Of a DNA stretch of 64,000 nt, positions 22,641-34,700 are shown in pieces. The position numbers and the translations under genes are program-made. The DNA is taken from assembly GCA_963556145.1 (NCBI GenBank), contig OY744468.1:6719926-6783925 (forward strand), read 5' to 3'. The DNA comes from Hygrocybe punicea (taxonomy: Eukaryota; Basidiomycota; Agaricomycetes; Agaricales; Hygrophoraceae). Positions within the stretch are counted from its first letter, which is position 1; each line of letters begins with the position of its first letter. Under the pieces are notes generated by a model. That model had not been told where the DNA came from and searched no databases. It saw only the letters and a program-made list of their open reading frames with translations.

Positions 22641-23008
22641 ATGCACCAGCAAGCCCATTTCAACATGTTCCTGTCATTATCTATAGCCAGGATCATATTT
22701 GTGACGTTCGTGATGTTCGTGACACTCGCAGCCACCGATCGGGTGACGGTCATCACCATTCGATGTGGTAAGCCACTGTTGCCATGGCGACCATCAGCAA
22801 ATAGGCTCTATTCGTTCGCATCAGTATATACCAGTCATACCAATCATACTAGGCTTATGTATGATAGCCGTGCTACAAATAAGCATATGATTACCTACTA
22901 AGATTCCGATTCCATTCAACACAGGAATATCCACCCTGGTTACCCTGGCAGAGAACTGGGATTTATAAGGAACCTGGAGGCGTGGGAAGGTCAGGGTGAT
23001 GGTGGCTG

Positions 23009-23330
23009 GGGGTTTTCAGGGTCCACGGTCGATTCTCGCCAGCCAAGCAAACATGCACGCGCAGCGGTTCACCCAGTCACGGCACAGTCACCCTGCGGTC
23101 ACCCTGGCCATTTCTGAGACGGGAACTTGCTTAGTCAGCACCGAACGACATTCGCCGGGGGGTTTTCAGGGTCCACGGTCAAGATTCTCCAGCCAAGCAA
23201 ACAGGTACACGCACCGGTTCACCCTGCAGCCACCCGGTCGCCCTGTTGTCACCCTGGCCATGTGCGAGACAGCGACCTGCTTAGTCAGCACCGAACTACA
23301 TGTCCGGGGTGGTTTTCAGGGTCCACGATC
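23009..23330. repeat. tandem repeat, about 150 bp, just over 2 copies
   Basis: GGTTTTCAGGGTCCACG recurs at about 23012, 23161 and 23311, and the intervening blocks (CACCGGTTCACCC, GTCACCCTGGCCAT, TGCTTAGTCAGCACCGAAC) line up. It directly precedes the left end of the truncated mobile-element copy. Confidence 0.75.
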
Positions 23331-23337
23331 GCAACCG

Positions 23338-24637
23338 TGATTATACCGGTCTTCTATGTATATATATACAAGTCTGGGACATGAAATTGTTGCAGATTTA
23401 AGTTGGCAATCCATTGGGAACACTACTGATGTGCTCTGTACCAATTTTCTAAGAAATCGGCGGACCGGTTATGGAGAAAGAGTCCATGCAAGTTGGGAGG
23501 GGAATATGTGTTAATGTGGGAAATTAGTCCAAGTTTGGCTTCTAATTATCATGTGATGATGGCATCAATTATGATTCATAATCAAGTTGTTTGGTCATGT
23601 TTTTATGTCTTATATGGGTTGTGAATCTCCTTTCGGGGCTCACTTCTAAATCAATCTCATAACTGTATTGTGGGCATCCTGCACTTTATATGTCTCCATA
23701 GTCCTTTTCATTGCCAATGATCTTGTCTCTGCTCTGTTCACAATTGTACCACCATCTATTGTATTCAACTCTGCTTGCCATGTAAAGTGGACTTGTGGCC
23801 TTGGAGTCTTCAACATTGTCTAAATCCACTCTACTGGTGCCGAATCCCACTGTCCATATGAGAAATTTGCAAGTTTTTAACCATCCAAATTTCCATCAAG
23901 TACAAAACAATGGTGTTGGTCATGATTGCATTACAAGTGCACTGGCAACAGTTCAAATTTGGTGAAGACATGTAGGACATTCATAACAGTACTAATGTGT
24001 CTGAATCATTTCATCCACAAAACACTGGACCAAGCAACTGTCTCCAATCATTTGGAGCTGCCTCTTTCTCAGCCCATTCACAAACCTTCTCAATCTTTTG
24101 TCCACTACCTGCCACATGTCAGTCCTTCTGCTGATCCCGACCTTGGCCATTTGAACCCCTGCAAATTGGTTAATCTTGTGTCCCTTCAACACTTGGTGGA
24201 TGAAGAATCCACACCTGAAACAAATGAGTTGGAGGCAAACTTGGCAAGTTTACAGTTGACATTTGCTGGTGTTACATTTAGTGGAGTATTGCTTCTAGAC
24301 TGTCCACGGGTCAGTCCAGGCTGGCCCTCACCTGATTTTGCTGGCCCAGGCCAACCTCAGCTGGCCCCAGCCCTGCGTCATAAGGGCCAGGTCAGGGCCA
24401 GGCCAGGTCAGGGTCGGCCTTGGTCAGTCCTGGCCCTCTATCTCAAAGATTTGTCCATACATACTCTCCATTCACAGTATTCTAATCCACATAACAGTAT
24501 TCTAATCCACATAGTCATCATTAAAGTCAAAATCCCCAACATATTTCTTCATGATCTCTCCTTCCACATCAAGCATTTTATCTGTGTATGCAGCATGTAG
24601 CTTACAGTCCTCTGAATTTGAATTCCTTCATTGGCAT
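23338..24637. mobile_element. internally deleted copy of the BAH-PHD/Ulp1 element
   Basis: Its left end (TTATACCGGTCTTCTATG) and the next several hundred bases match 24638 onward almost base for base. Around 23945-24130 it holds the end of the PHD exon (minus strand) seen at 25170-25330. Around 24190-24300 it jumps to sequence matching the 5' exon of the Ulp1-like gene (DEESTPETNELEANLASLQ versus DEESQPETNELEADLASLQ). The whole interior is missing. It thus looks like a non-autonomous deletion derivative lying head-to-tail next to the full element. Confidence 0.65.
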
Positions 24638-25172
24638 TATTATACCGGTCTTCTATGTATATATATACAAGTCTGGGACATGAAATTGTTGCAGATTTAA
24701 GTTGGCAATCCATTGGGTACACTACTGAGGTGCTCTGTACCAATTTTCTAAGAAATCGGCGGACCGGTTATGGAGAAAGAGTCCATGCAAGTTGGGGGGG
24801 AATCTGTGTTAATGTGGGAAATTAGTCCGAGTTTGGCTTCTAATTATCATGTGATGATGGCATCAATTATGATTCATAATCAAGTTGTTTGGTCATGTTT
24901 ACTTGTCTGATATGGGTTATGAGACTCCTTCTGGCCTCAATTCTCATAACTGTACTGTGGTCATTCTGCACTTTATGTGCCTCTATAGACTCTTTTATTG
25001 ATACATGTATTCAACTCTGGTCACCATCTAAAGTGTACTTGTGGCCATGGAGTCTTCAACAGTGCCTAATTCCACTCCACTGGTCATGATTGTCTGTATG
25101 AGATATTTGTAAATCTAAATTTCATCACAATGGTGTTGATCATGAATGAATTACAAGTGTACTGGCAATAGT

Positions 25173-26423
25173 TCACATCTGGTTAAGACATGTAGGACAT
25201 TCATAACAGTCCCACTGTGTCTGGATCATCTCATCCACAAACTCTGCACCCAGCAACTGTCTCCAATCATTTGGAGCCACCTCTTTATCAGCCCAGTCAC
25301 GAGCCTTCTCAATCTTTCGTCCAGTACCAGCCACATGCCAGTCCTTCTGCTGATCCCGACCTTGGCCATTTGAACCCCTGAAAATTGGCACGCTCTGTGT
25401 CAACTTATCCAAATCATTCAGCTCCTGAAGTGTCACTTCAATGGGCCCTGTGAGGCATCCCTCATGAAGCCATTCTTCACAGTAAACGCAAAAACGTTGG
25501 AGATCCTTGCTTGGACTGTAGACTCTCTTGCAACAGCCTTTCTGAATCCTCTGAGCAGCAAGTCCTTCAGTTAATAACAGCTTTCACTGTCATGTTTAGC
25601 CACTCACCATCACCTCAAGATTCTTGTTTAGGAAGTTGACCTCAAACCGCCAAAACCATGCACCAACACCAACTTCCCGACTGTTGGATCGCCTGTCATC
25701 AAAGTAAGGAATTTTCATGGGGGCTGGCAAGGATAATCCATGTGTTCAATGTGAAGAAATACAACCATCAAGGTAAGCTCACATTCAATACTTAGAGCAG
25801 GAATGATTTGATTATGATTGCTCTTGATGAGCTCAGTAGAGCTCATCTGCTCAAATGGACTGAAGAGAATGGATGATTCAATCCAAGACTATGATGGCAG
25901 ATGAATAAATCTTACAGCAAGGCAAGCAGCTTCCTTTTCAGCCTTTTACTTAACTTCACATCCTGAATGTGCTGTTGGGTGTAAAACCAGGACACCTTTG
26001 CCCACAGCTCAGGGGGTTCACCATCATCACCCTCATGTGAGGCTCTGAGATCCTCAATGGTCCCATACCAATAGCAATCTGGATGAAGATGTCCATCCGG
26101 CCGTCGAGGAGGAAGAGTAGCATACTCTGTCTCTGGTGGGATGATTGCCACACTTGGGGAAAGGATGAGCTCAGATCAATGTATAACCATTGCGCATGAC
26201 GTTCTTACGTGTCTTTTCGAACAAAGTTCACTGTCTCATCACCTTCATCTACAACTAAGGTTGAAACATTGTCATGTAAGGTTTTCCAAATAAATGTGAA
26301 TCTCAACTTGCCACGATATGAGGCCCAAGTTTCCATCTTAGCATACTGAGCATGTGTTGGAGGCTTTCCAGCAGGAGCCAGACGTCTTTGGTGGAAAACC
26401 GCAAGGTTGCTTTGGGAGGCCAT
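25173..26423 (-). CDS. BAH-PHD domain protein
   Basis: BAH and PHD domains read histone or other chromatin marks. Exon 1 starts at 26423 (MASQSNLAVFHQRRLAPAGK). An intron GTAAGAAC...CCCAAG (about 26151-26207) joins to VAIIPPETEYATLPPRRPDG, then DCYWYGTIEDLRASHEGDD and PELWAKVSWFYTQQHIQDV, matching the BAH pattern of a W-x-(x)-I strand and (V/W)xWFY. Later exons give ESSILFSPFEQMSSTELIKS and KIPYFDDRRSNSREVGVG. The last exon contains RFCVYCEEWLHEGCLTG and ends DEMIQTQWDCYECPTC and a stop at 25173, which is a divergent PHD finger (CxxC, WxHxxC, CxxC). It is transcribed away from the Ulp1-like gene, start codons about 245 bases apart. A copy of its last exon is in the truncated element. Exon borders between 25430 and 25920 are less certain. 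Confidence 0.6.
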
Positions 26424-26667
26424 TGATAATTATATCCCGGATAGATGGGTCTTTTATAGGGGATTTTCACCAATATCAAATTCAGGCACCAGTCTGATCA
26501 AATATGAAATTGAATGGACAGGTGATGATGGTGCCTAGCCTCATGCCCTAATCTCATGCTTAGCCTCATGCCCTAATCTGGTGCCTGAGCCTCATGGCCC
26601 AGCCAATATATAGCCTTCCAATTGACAATTGACACAACAAATTAAAACCACAGACAGCTCGAGTACC

Positions 26668-29600
26668 ATGTTAACAGATCTCACCGAACTTCAAAATAGT
26701 CTTGCAACCCTTGAACAGTTGCTGGATGAAGAATCCCAGCCCGAAACAAATGAGTTGGAGGCCGACTTGGCAAGTTTACAAATGAACATGGCAAGCTTAC
26801 AGTCGACCTTTGTAGGGGTTACATTTCCGGTGGAGTGTTGTTTCAGAATTGTCCGGTGATTGCTCTCGCTCATTTTCTCATTATCATAGACATGTGAAGA
26901 TGAAGGTCAAGCACGATGGTTTGACAGTCCTGTTGGTAGCTTGATCTTGTTTCAGATTTTCCATGCTCAAACTGAAACCTTCAGCCATCAACACCAGAAG
27001 ATGTATCTGTTGCATCTGGGTGCAACTCCCCTAGTCAACGCCCTGCAGTTCCATCGCAGTCAACACCACCTGTCCCCATTTATGTTTCATCTGACGAGGC
27101 TTCACAGTCAATCCCTGAGAGTGAAGATGGGACTGGGTCCAACAGTTCATATGAACCTGCACCAGCTGTACCAGCTGCAGAAGGGAATGACCCACCTGAT
27201 CAGGAGGTTGTAGGTCCATCAGTTCTTGGTCAGTCATCCACTCTGAAAACCTCAATCATCTTATCACAATGTGTTCATTATTCAGCATTGGAGTTGCTAC
27301 ATCCCCTTAAATGGGGTGGAGCTCTGCTTCAGTTGTCGACACTCAAAGATCGCACATGGCTAGATGGGTTACTGCTGGACTTCTGGTTGTCTCACCTTTG
27401 GCTTGAGCTCGGATGCCCGGTGGGACGATACATTTCATTCAACTGGTGGATGCTGGAAACCATAACGGATGTTGAAATTCGGCAATTCCGTGAAACCTAC
27501 CACTTGCCACTGGAAGAACCATGTGAGCTGGCTCCACTTGTTGGGATGTTAAACACGGGGCGAAGTCTGAATGAGAAAGGGGAGTACCGAGGAGGTAATC
27601 ACTACTGTGTGGTATACTGGCAACCAGAAGAGCAAAGGGTCCATGTTCTGGGGATGAATTACATGGCATACGGCTCAGAGCTGGTTGCCACAGACTGGGA
27701 TGCATGGGGTGGGCCACAGATCTGGGAGAAGCTAGCAAAGCTTCATGGTTGGGAGTGCACGGAGATGACAGTTTCCAAGGTGAACTGGTTGCAGAATGGC
27801 CGTGACTGTGGACCCACGACAGGTCAGGTGCTTGAAGAGATCTGGACTCGTGGCTTTCGCACCCAAGAAGGCCTGTGGCAGAAGCCCAACCTAGCATGTT
27901 GCCACAGCATGAGGATTCGTATTGCAAATGAAGTCCACGTTCATGCAGTTGCCGCCTACCACGACTATCTCGGCTTGGATGCGGCACATCACAATTTTCC
28001 TGCACCAGAGGAAGCAGTGGTGGATGAGCTGGAGAACCATACAGGAAGGAGAGTGAGGGAGGTAGTGGAAAACCTTCAGAGGGCAATGAAGCGATGTGCT
28101 CTATGCAGACAGCTGTTAACCAGGAACCATGCGAGCTGGCCAGCCAAGCCCCAGCTTCATGGGTTGTCGGCGCCAGGAGGAGACCAGAGAAAGAAGACCA
28201 TCAATGAAACCCAGGACTCTGACAGTGGATCTGATGGTCATAACTCCAAGGTCAGTAGCCACCACCTCAGCAGTGAGACAATGCTTACAAATTGTATTAT
28301 TACATAGAGTCCACCACCTGCTGTTGTAAACAAGGGAAAACATGTGCAGGACTGGACCATTGCTCGATTAGGACGGTTCCCTCGACCAGCAAATCCACCA
28401 GAACTTCCACCTCTTCAGAGCCTTCGCAACCTATGGCCACGATTCAGTGATGAATTTGATGACTACGAGGGTGGACCGACACTGGAGACACTGGATTCCA
28501 TTCCAGACACCATCATTCAGCTTGCCTCGCAGTCTTTGGTGTACCTTGCAAATCGGATTGTCAAAAGTCCATGGACCATGTACAAAGACTATGGTTGGCG
28601 GTTATTGCCATCATATTCTCATCGGTTTTTCAATCGCCCTCCTGTTCTGGTCAAGGAACATTTGATGCCTGTTGGCCTTGCCACACCACCTCTGAATGAC
28701 CACGAGGACGATATGGAGTGTGATGACAGCTGCATCATGGGTGCAGCTGAGATGATTGAGGAGGCTCAGCATGCAGGGAACCTGGATGTCTTCCTGACGG
28801 GTCTAACTTCAGAGGGCTTACACGTGCGGTTGGACTTGGGGAGAGATGCTGTCAAGCCGGAGGAAATTGTTGTGTCCTGGGACATCGACAGCTTGATTTG
28901 GGTGACAACGGAGCCTGAGTTCAAACACGCGATCAACATCTTTATTTTGCCGCAAATCCGTCACAAGGCTCCAATTTCCAAGCACAACCATGTTTACGTG
29001 GAACTACTCTTGCCTCAGTCTCAAGAAGATAAGGAGTCTCTGGGCCCAAGAACGGAATTCGAAACCAAAACTTTCCGCCTCAGCAGGCTGCCACATGTTG
29101 CCTTTGGCAAGTTGGGAGATGGATCCGGCTTGATGAACTTGTATCTGGTATTTCCTCGCATCTCACATCGGCATGAATACACAGGACGATGGATGAGCAT
29201 GGTGCCTTGGGATATTCAGGGACAGTTTTGGAACAAGGTGGTCAGCCCAGCAATGCTTTTGGCGATGGATGATGCGTTCTATCCATACATGGCTCTCAGC
29301 AGTGAGCAGATGAGGTTCAAGGCATCTGCCAAGGGGAAATTCAAGGTGGAATCTGGAAAGTCTCCAACGTTTCCATTCAAACGGGCCTCTTTCCGACTTT
29401 TGCTTCAACACATGAGAAGACTGGTGAGCCATTCCCCAATGATGGTTGGTTTTCATGATGTCTCACTCTGCTGGCAGATTGATGAGTCGCCAGATGCCTT
29501 GGGGATGTTTGGCTCATTCTTCTTTGTGCTGGAGATTAAAGGTTCCAAACTCTACACCAAAGAAATCGCCACAGGCAACCAGGAATGCTTGAAAACCTGT

Positions 29601-31533
29601 TTTGAGGATTTTTGGATGGAGTTTCCTGGTCTGGACTGGGATTACACACTGGATCGGTCTCATGGAGAACTCTACATGGACCTGGGCATCACCTACAATG
29701 CCAAAAACCCAGAACCTCTTGTGGGACTTTGGAAATTGGATTCCTTAGAGGCTTCATATGGACTTGGAGGTTACACCATGGGGACCATTCACCATCTGAA
29801 CACGTTGAGCCGCTATGGTGGCCTACAGGCTGAGATGGGTGGAGTGAGATGTCGGAGGAACCACATCATGTTTCGCTCATCATATAATCAAGCCTACGAA
29901 GTGACCTGCAAGCTGGACAATGGCAGAGACTTGTTCAGTGAGAAGGAAGCTTACAATCTGGACCCAAACTTTCTCTCTGAAATCGATCAGGTCATGCAAA
30001 TCTACACCACTGATGCAGGCAAAAGGTCTTATGGTGTGAGGGACGAGTTTCGAGTGGGAGGCCAGATCTTGGAAGCTTTCATGGAGGGTGCTGATAGCAT
30101 GGTGAGGTTTTCCATTTCATGATGTCCTCATATCACTGACATTGGCTCAGGTTGAGGACATGGTAGCTTCACAGCCCATCCTATGGCTGCCATCTCATAC
30201 CTGGTTCACATTCCTTGCCCAGCGAATGGCTGCGATCCGCAACACACAACAGTTGTTGGCCGAGACTGTCCCAGGAAACTATGGGGTCATGACAGGCCTT
30301 TTGACATATATGCTGCAGTCTGTGTTGTTCAGCCCCAGCATGGTCAGCTCATGTGTGCGGGAAACATTGGGCTTGCTTCGTTACAGGCAGGTTGTCGACC
30401 GCTTTGGCATGTTGTTTCTCCACAACCTCGACCTGTCCAAAGACAATTGTCTTCCGGAAGTGTTGGATCGAGATGACATGGATATCCTCCGGACGTTGGG
30501 TGTTAAGCAGAAGAGAAAGCGAATCAGAGTTCCGAGCCCCGAGGTTGAGGATGAAGAGCGATATCCCATTGGACAGACTCCCACGTGGAAGGAGGTGGAA
30601 CACTGCCTGAAGGAGACTCCATGGAGATTGATGAGGCCCCTCATCTGGACACCTGACTTGGAAGATATCGAGGGTGTCGCTGAGAGACTGTTCAAACTAT
30701 TCACCACTCATATCTGGGCCAGTCTGAATGAGAAATGGTGCACGAAGACTGTCCTACCTGGGTCATTGCGGGAGGCATTGGAGTGCTGGACTCTAAGGGA
30801 GACGCACAGGACGCTCACCTCTGCAAGGTACATTGCTTGCAACGCTGGCCTATTAGGATCCATTCCAGGCAGACGGGTGAAGAGCTTTCAGGAGCGGTTG
30901 ACGATTTATTTCCCCAAGTCAACTCAGAGTCTAACAGGAACCTGGAAGATCCTGGCGGAACCACCTGGCTACATCTCTGAATATCACACAGCTTGCAAGC
31001 AGCTGTCAGCGATGGATGTCAACATGTTGCATACAGCCTTGGAGCTGCTGCTCTCAAAATGTCAATGCTTGCCCAGCAGCCAGAGCAGCCATTCAGAGAG
31101 TGGAGGTCGCACTGCCATATGGGAAGTCCACCATGAATCAGTGCACATGCTGACCAATCCAGACTACTACAAGCTGGCCAAAATTGGAGATGGTAGAAAG
31201 AAAACGACAATCAGACGTGCACCAACTCATACGGCGGTGAAAAAACTCCAAGTGACCTTGCTAAAGCAAAGTGGGGTGTCTCAGGATGTTGCAAAGAGAG
31301 CTGTGAATTGGTCCAGAAAATTGAAACAACGTCGAACAGGTAAAGCTAAGAATCGCTGGGTTCCACCCAGAAAAGTACGAATTCAGAGTGAAGAGGAGGA
31401 GGAGGAGGAGGAGGAGGAGGAGGAGGCAGAGGAGGTGAAGGTTGAGAGTGAGAGTGATGAGGTAGAGAGTGAGAATATGAGTGAAGATGAGCCACTTAGT
31501 CTTGAAGAAGAAGAGGTGGATGATGGCTATTAG
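26668..31533 (+). CDS. giant element protein: Ulp1-like cysteine protease, novel central region, acidic tail
   Basis: The 5' exon starts at 26668 (MLTDLTELQNSLATLEQLLD) and a short exon chain leads to a Ser/Pro-rich region (about 27000-27260). Then comes a C48-like (Ulp1/SENP) domain: DRTWLDGLLLDFWLSHLWLE, GGNHYCVVYWQPEEQRVHVL (catalytic His) and NWLQNGRDCGPTTGQ (oxyanion Gln and nucleophile Cys). The usual Asp after the His strand seems to be Asn (GMN). An intron GTCAGTAG...ACATAG (28251-28309) joins to SPPPAVVNKGKHVQDW and about 590 residues without known motifs. A second intron GTGAGGTT...CTCAG (30101-30150) leads to VEDMVASQPILWLPSHTW and a C-terminal 460 residues ending in a poly-Glu run and a basic KTTIRRAPTH segment. 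Both joins keep frame. Ulp1 enzymes remove SUMO; such domains also occur in KDZ-type transposons, so an element role is likely, but the large middle part is unassigned. Confidence 0.6.
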
Positions 31534-31829
31534 ACATTCCATAAAGTTATAAAAACCACGGAGAAATTGGCATAAACCACCCGGATGCATAGACTGTGGC
31601 CAGAGGACAATCTCATGCACCACATCGGGACAATTACCAAATCGGGAAATTTACCAAATCGGGACAAGTCCGGACAATAGGCAGATGACAACAATAAGTC
31701 CATCAAAGTGTGATACATGGCCAAACATGTGACAATACTAAACTTATATAAAGAGCTATGGATTGATATCAAATGCCCCAATTCCAACTCTCACCACAAC
31801 CCTCTCAACCCAAAGTTAGTTAATAATAT

Positions 31830-32852
31830 GTCTCTCTCGCCCCTCAGCAGCGCCCAGTCGACCCCGGCCCCAGTGGCGCAAGCCCCGCGCATGTGGCCTC
31901 AAGCCTTGGACACCCTCTCCAACAAATACAAAGAGGGATATAAGAGAGTTAGCAGGGTGAATTGTAAGTGAAGACAAATCAATTTACTCCCATCAGAGGA
32001 TTGAATAGTATTTTAGTGAAGCCAGAAGGACAGGCAGCTGTCCTTATCAAACCAGGCACTTGGTAAGTGTCAAACAATCTCTCTGAAGTTTCAATAAATC
32101 ATATTTTTACAGCATCAGAGTCAGAGGTGGAGAGGAGGAGGATGAGTTGTCACATTTCAAAGCTATGATTATTGATATGAGAGTGGCTGAGAAAGCCAAG
32201 AGAGTAAAAATTGAGGTAACCACTAGCTAACCTAAGAAATTTTGCATAACTAACTTGTGTAACCAGAATGTCCAGGTACTTGTGTTTTGGTTCTGGATGG
32301 AGGTAGAGGATCTGGTGGATGAGGACATGTGAGTTTTCTTTGCATCAAACAAAAAACCAGAATAATAAATAAACCTTACCTTCTTCTAGGTTTCAGCAGC
32401 ACTTGGGTACCCACCCAAGGGCTCTGATGGCAGGGGGGAATTGTGACTGGATCCCAGGGGGATCCATAATATGTGAGTTCCAAGTTTCTCACCAAATTAT
32501 TTTACAAACTTATTTTTAATAGGCACAGAAAAAATTTTATATCTCCCCCAGGGGGGACGCTGGCGCTGACGGATTTGCGGTGGCACTATTCGTATGTCAT
32601 TTAATTTGTTGCTCCATCCAACCACACTAAATAATAACTATCTTGAGGTGGGTTTATAACCCTGATGCCACAGATAATGTGCAGGGGGAGGTGTTTAGTG
32701 CCACCAATCCTGATGGCACCAAGAGGTGGCCCTGGATGGTTCCAGGGGTACATGACTGGGGTGATGAGGTTGAGGAAGAGTTGCTGTGTCCATTTCCTTG
32801 TGCACAGTCAGGGTTTCTGGAGGACACAGATGTGTCAACAAGGGTTAGTTAG
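31830..32852 (+). CDS. third element gene, multi-exon, unrecognised
   Basis: Exon 1 starts at 31830 (MSLSPLSSAQSTPAPVAQAP, then MWPQALDTLSNKYKEGYKRV). About six short introns follow, each with clean GT-AG borders (for example GTAAGTGTC...TTACAG, GTAACCACT...AACCAG, GTGAGTTTT...TTCTAG). Joined exons read IRVRGGEEEDELSHFKAMII, VQVLVFWFWMEVEDLVDED, FQQHLGTHPRALMAGGNCDW and WVYNPDATDNVQGEVFSATN, ending at about 32852 with EDTDVSTRVS. It is small, acidic and rich in Trp, with no motif known to me. The frame holds across all joins, so it looks intact. It lies about 300 bases downstream of the giant gene in the same direction, so it probably belongs to the same element. Confidence 0.5.
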
Positions 32853-33399
32853 GTTAGATTGAAATGGTGAGAACCAGGAGGTCTCAGAAACAGCTTCAAG
32901 ACAGCTGGACTGGGGGATATTTCTCCCAAAGTGAACAGAGAGTCTACATAAGTTCACTGGAACAGTCACATCAGTAGTGGGGGTTCTGTCATAGAACCAA
33001 GCTGACAAGGCCTTGGGCCAAGTGTTACAGCTTTGAAACACAGAGAAAAAATACAAGGGGTACTGCAGAAAGGGTGGGGATTCAAAGGAACAGTTTTAAA
33101 CACTCACCCCAAGAGGGGAAAACAAGTGGCTGGTCCTTGTTTCTGCAGAGGTGCTTCTTCAGTTCCCACAGGGAGTAGAGCAGAGTGAGTGGTGATCTGT
33201 TTAGACGAGGCTTTTCTGAGCTCTTTTATAGGCTGGGGAGACAGGGTTCTCTCCAGAAATGGAAGGGGGACCAAGACTTTGGCTGGCCAATAGCAGTATC
33301 TGCTCATTAGCTACCAGGCCCTATCAAAGTTGGTTGCATGGATTCATATCAAGTCCAATGATGCCCATATGGGTTCTATTGCTTCCAGACTGTGTTCTG

Positions 33400-33760
33400 G
33401 CCGCTTCATTTCGATTTTGGTTGCTGTTTGTTGCACAGACATTGGATAGGAGTGGAAACATTAAGGGGGGAAGGTGGTAATTGGATATTGTTGCTATTAC
33501 TACCTCTTGGTTACTATCATTGCCCCTTTGTCTGGGCTGTTCTGTGTGCATTCTAGCCCCACAATTTCGCATTTTTGATGCTCTTTGTTACCCAGTTATT
33601 GGATAGGAGTAGGAATATTACAAGGGGGGAGGCTGTAATTGGATATTGTTGCTATCACTGCCTCTTTGTTGCTATCACTGCCCCTTTGTCTGGGCTGTTC
33701 TGTGTACATTGGATGGTTACTATAGCTCTAGAATTTCGCATTTTTGGTGCTGTTCTTAGG
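33400..33760. repeat. duplicated block of about 170 bp
   Basis: TGGATATTGTTGCTAT and CCCCTTTGTCTGGGCTGTTC occur at about 33482/33520 and again at about 33640/33680, with the sequence between and around them (ATTGGATAGGAGT, ATTTCGCATTTTTG) also shared. Confidence 0.65.
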
Positions 33761-34159
33761 GGTATTCTGTGGCAGTTCTCTGATATCCACTAGCACAGCC
33801 CTGGTTGTGAGGGTGTGTGAATTCTTTGAGAGCTATGCTTATTGATTGTTTCTAGGACATCTAGGGGTCATGAGGCATGTTGCCATAGCTCTTATTTTTC
33901 GCTTTAGTGATGCTAGCACATGTGCTGCATTGTATGCAAATTGGTGAGCATAGGAGTATTGTTGATAGGGGGAGTGCAATTAAACATAGCCTGTTGCCAT
34001 GAATATTGAGGCTATTGTTCTGATGGTTTCCAGGCTTAATTGTAGCCAGGAGTTACATTTTTTGACCGCTCAATTTTGCTTTTCTGTTGCTTCCTTTGAT
34101 TTGCAAAATTTGAGATGGGTTTCAGTCATAGGGGTGTAAATTCAAATGTATCTGTTTAA

Positions 34160-34700
34160 CCCTTTGTTCCCTGCTTTCAATGAGTGTTTCGGCGTCACAA
34201 AGGAGTGATTTGGGATGTGTGTGATCGTCTATTAGTCCGCTTTATAGCTTGGTACATTTGTTGCTTGTAATTTATTACTTGTGTTTTTCAATAGACTATG
34301 ATATTGTATGTTTTGCTTTACCCTTTGTTCCCTGCTTTCAATGAGTGTTTCGGTGTCACAAAGGAGTGATTTAGGATGTGTGTGATCGTCTATTAGTCCG
34401 CTTTGTAGCTTGGTACATTTGTTGCTTGTAATTTATTACTTGTGTTTTCAATAGACTATGATATTGTATATTTTGTTTTACCCTTTGTTTCCTGCTTTCA
34501 ATTAGTGTTTCGGTGTCACAAAGGGGTGTTTTAGGATGTGTGTAATTGTCTATTAGTCCGCTTTATTGCTTGGTACATTTGTTGCTTGTATTTTATTTTA
34601 TTTTATTACTTGTGTTTTCAATAGACTGTGATATTGTTTTCCCTTTGTTTCCTGCTTTCAGTGAGGATTAAGACGTCACAAAGGGGTCATTATAATGGAT
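34160..34700. repeat. tandem repeat, about 160 bp, 3 copies plus a partial fourth
   Basis: CCTTTGTTYCCTGCTTTCA starts at about 34161, 34322, 34482 and 34642. The units share GTGTTTCGG, GTCACAAAGG, CTATTAGTCCGCTTT and TTGCTTGTAATTTATT. The last copy diverges after about 50 bases. Confidence 0.8.

Larger units (their letters stand above)
24638..32860. mobile_element. unclassified element with divergent BAH-PHD and Ulp1-like genes
   Basis: The left boundary is inferred from the repeated TTATACCGGTCTTCTATG start that also begins the truncated copy at 23338. Inside are a minus-strand BAH-PHD gene, a plus-strand giant gene with a Ulp1-like protease and acidic tail, and a plus-strand third gene with about seven exons. 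I could not find terminal inverted repeats or target duplications, nor a recognisable transposase, recombinase or reverse transcriptase. The right boundary is only the end of the third gene. That it is mobile is inferred from the duplicated, internally deleted copy. Confidence 0.5.

Noticed and set aside
27439..28086. Minus-strand open frame of 215 residues
   Set aside because: Shadow of the Ulp1-like exon; it has no motif and its composition mirrors the coding strand.
24638..32860. Calling the BAH-PHD/Ulp1 element a KDZ transposon
   Set aside because: I could not see the KDZ transposase signature, terminal inverted repeats or 8-bp target duplications.
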